From contig CADBRF010000131.1 in NCBI GenBank assembly GCA_902796975.1, positions 1 through 15,659 of the forward strand: a stretch of 15,659 nucleotides of DNA, written 5' to 3'. Below the pieces are notes generated by a model. It did no database searches. It was not told the DNA's origin and worked only from the letters and a program-made list of their open reading frames with translations. Both the position numbers and the translations under genes were made by a program. This DNA is from an uncultured Coriobacteriaceae bacterium (GTDB lineage: Bacteria > Actinomycetota > Coriobacteriia > Coriobacteriales > QAMH01). Shown here piece by piece: positions 14,115 through 15,659 of the stretch (position 1 is its first letter; every line of letters starts with the position of its first letter).

Positions 14115-14981
14115 TTAAAGGGAGAAAGTCCCGGAAAACACGGAAGTGACATTGGAAACAAGATAGATATGACCGTTATCCATCCAGTTAATCACCACGC
14201 TGCCACCCGGCATATGAACAGTCACATTGGACGGCGATTTCCCGATAATGCTGGCGATAACCGTTGCAGCACACATTCCAGCAGCACTAGCAAGCACTTC
14301 GCCGCGATCGCGAATCCATGAGCGAACAAAAATCTGGTCACCCTCGACCTGGGCGAAATCGACACTTGTGCGCTCTGGGAATTCAGGCCTGTTTTCCATT
14401 TCGGGCCCAACCTCATCCACGGGACAAGAATCTATATCGCTCAAGAGGGTGACGGCATGAGGGCCGTTGATATTGACACATGAGAAGCTATAGAGACCGT
14501 CGTCGAGATCGAAAATCATATCGATAGCGGCTTGCCCCATAGGGCCAATCTTGGCAGGAAGCGTCGTGGGGATTTTCTCAGGCTCAAGTATGGGCACTCC
14601 CATATCGATCTTGACCGTCTCACAGGCCCCACTCGCATCCGTGGTGAAAACGACAGTCCGCGTTCCGAGCGGCGTATCAGCTAGATAACCGCCTGCAGAC
14701 ACATCGACAATGCCATTATCGACGAGGTACTTTGTGAAGCAGCGGAGCGCCCCACTCAGATGACTCGTCGGTTTGCCATCGTTACTAAAGCAATTCATAA
14801 GAGCGACACAGGCGGGCTTCTGGGATTTCTCAACGAGGATAAGTCCATCCGCTCCGATGCCAAAATGCTGGCTACAAACTTCAACGATCTGTTCTTGCGA
14901 TAGCAGAACATTTCCATCGCGGTTGTCGATGATAATAAAATCGTTGCCCGTGCTGTGCAGCTTGCTAAAAGCGTACTCCAT
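14115..14981 (-). CDS. dapF: DapF-fold protein lacking both catalytic cysteines
   Basis: A homologue of diaminopimelate epimerase, which converts LL- to meso-diaminopimelate; 288 residues from the ATG at 14981. A GTG at 14993 would add four residues. The fold is clear: KLHSTGNDFIIID at about 7-19, GIGADGLILVE at 41-51, DGxxxSHLSGALRC around 68-81, and RGEVLASAAGMCAA at about 226-239. Both catalytic Cys are Ser: CGNG is SGAL (S76) and ACGTGA is ASAAGM (S232). Other usual substrate contacts also differ: the Asn of FNADG is S66, the NPH Asn is G173, the RTN Asn is S206, and the Glu of ERG is I223; R224 and N13 remain. The frame is open and the codons unambiguous. Normal epimerase activity is unlikely. 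It could have another isomerase or binding role. Its place between miaA and hflX is the usual actinobacterial one. Confidence 0.85.
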   Translation of the reverse strand: MEYAFSKLHSTGNDFIIIDNRDGNVLLSQEQIVEVCSQHFGIGADGLILVEKSQKPACVALMNCFSNDGKPTSHLSGALRCFTKYLVDNGIVDVSAGGYLADTPLGTRTVVFTTDASGACETVKIDMGVPILEPEKIPTTLPAKIGPMGQAAIDMIFDLDDGLYSFSCVNINGPHAVTLLSDIDSCPVDEVGPEMENRPEFPERTSVDFAQVEGDQIFVRSWIRDRGEVLASAAGMCAATVIASIIGKSPSNVTVHMPGGSVVINWMDNGHIYLVSNVTSVFSGTFSL

Positions 14982-15047
14982 GGTCTTGATCACATCGCTT
15001 TCATTGAGTGAATTAAAACCTGAGCCAACATGGGCGGTAAATCCGAC

Positions 15048-15659
15048 TTATCCAGGAAAGCCACCCGAAATATCCTGCGTCGTATACTTTAGTGCAAGTG
15101 TCAGCACTTCATCTGTTATGCCTTCAGTGGCGTCTATCCAATGGATAGATTTATCGGCAGCAAGCCAACTGAGCTGACGCTTGGCATAGCGGCGGGTCGC
15201 CTGCTTTATAGCTTCTTTCGCCTCCACGAAGGTCATATCGCCCTTCAGGGCAGAGATGATTTCCTTATACCCGATTGCCTGCATAGAGGTAAGCCCAGAG
15301 GCATATCCGCTCGCGCACAGGCGCTTCACTTCGTCGACAAGCCCTTCATCGAACATAGTATCTACGCGCTCGTTTATGCGTTCATATAGCACCTGACGCT
15401 CAACATTCAATGCGAGTTTCACACTGGGAAAATATGCGGGCACTGTTTTGAAAGCGAGCTTTCTCTTGGCATAGCTCTCCCCCGCAGACAACATCTCAAA
15501 GGCACGGATGACCCTGCGCACATTGTTGGGATGGATGAGAGCGGCACTTGCAGGATCAATCTCTGCAAGCTTGGCGTGGAAAGCCACAGGGCCAAGCTCT
15601 TCGGCCTCCTCGGTGAGTTTTGCACGGAGGTCGTTGTCCTCCTGTGTCCCGGGGGCAAA
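15048..15659 (-). CDS. miaA: tRNA dimethylallyltransferase, N-terminus beyond window
   Basis: MiaA adds a dimethylallyl group to A37 of tRNAs that read U-starting codons. Only the C-terminal 203 codons are here, since the reading frame runs open to the window end. The ATP-binding P-loop and the isoprenoid-site residues of the N-terminus lie outside. Visible family features are DPASAALIHPNNVRRVIRAFE, the VLYERINERVDTMFDEGLVDEV helix region, the MQAIGYKE motif and TRRYAKRQLSW. A GTG at 15587 is an internal codon, because the coding sequence upstream still matches the family (DLRAKL, then ELGP). dapF begins 66 bases downstream on the same strand, so it heads the miaA-dapF-hflX group here; miaB may lie further upstream, as is common. 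Confidence 0.95.
   Translation of the reverse strand, partial: FAPGTQEDNDLRAKLTEEAEELGPVAFHAKLAEIDPASAALIHPNNVRRVIRAFEMLSAGESYAKRKLAFKTVPAYFPSVKLALNVERQVLYERINERVDTMFDEGLVDEVKRLCASGYASGLTSMQAIGYKEIISALKGDMTFVEAKEAIKQATRRYAKRQLSWLAADKSIHWIDATEGITDEVLTLALKYTTQDISGGFPG

Noticed and set aside
14990..15031. A 13-codon frame whose TGA overlaps the GTG option of dapF, as a coupled leader peptide
   Set aside because: It has no ribosome site and no attenuator-like hairpins, and the ATG at 14981 is the better dapF start.

Overview
The window looks like chromosomal core DNA from an actinobacterium, most likely class Coriobacteriia. The basis is gene content and order, not a database search. On the minus strand the order is miaA-dapF-hflX, then lexA on the plus strand, then a small divergent gene, nrdR and dut. 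This parallels the actinobacterial block around mycobacterial Rv2718c (nrdR), Rv2719c, Rv2720 (lexA), hflX, dapF and miaA. RNase Y and a stand-alone LarE also fit that class. Base composition is intermediate, with AT-rich intergenic stretches. I see no tRNA, rRNA, CRISPR array, insertion sequence or phage gene.

Left part (1-4901): a large single-chain ABC transporter (ATPase fused to an FtsX-type permease) on the plus strand converges, across a strong hairpin, on a minus-strand TSUP/TauE-SafE permease. A 518-base gene-free stretch follows. It is rich in dyads and holds a perfect 24-base tandem duplication, three copies of an AAATGGGTT motif, and a likely promoter and leader for RNase Y.

Middle (4902-10330): four plus-strand genes encode RNase Y, an orphan GHKL-fold ATPase, an alpha-phosphohexomutase and LarE. 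A hairpin terminator follows, in the convergent gap with dut.

Right part (10479-15659): this holds the SOS and nucleotide-metabolism region. lexA (+) and a 103-residue membrane-protein gene (-) diverge from a 205-base region with four LexA boxes of the CGAAC-N4-GT type. The small gene lies upstream of nrdR and dut in the same direction, so SOS control could extend to ribonucleotide reductase repression and dUTP removal. The small protein sits where other Gram-positives keep SOS division inhibitors or cell-wall hydrolases (YneA, Rv2719c), but it has no LysM domain and ends in a membrane segment. Across lexA, hflX, dapF and a truncated miaA run toward lexA.

The two most notable observations are this divergent SOS locus and the DapF homologue. 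The latter has Ser in place of both catalytic Cys residues and several changed substrate-contact residues, so it is probably not an ordinary diaminopimelate epimerase.
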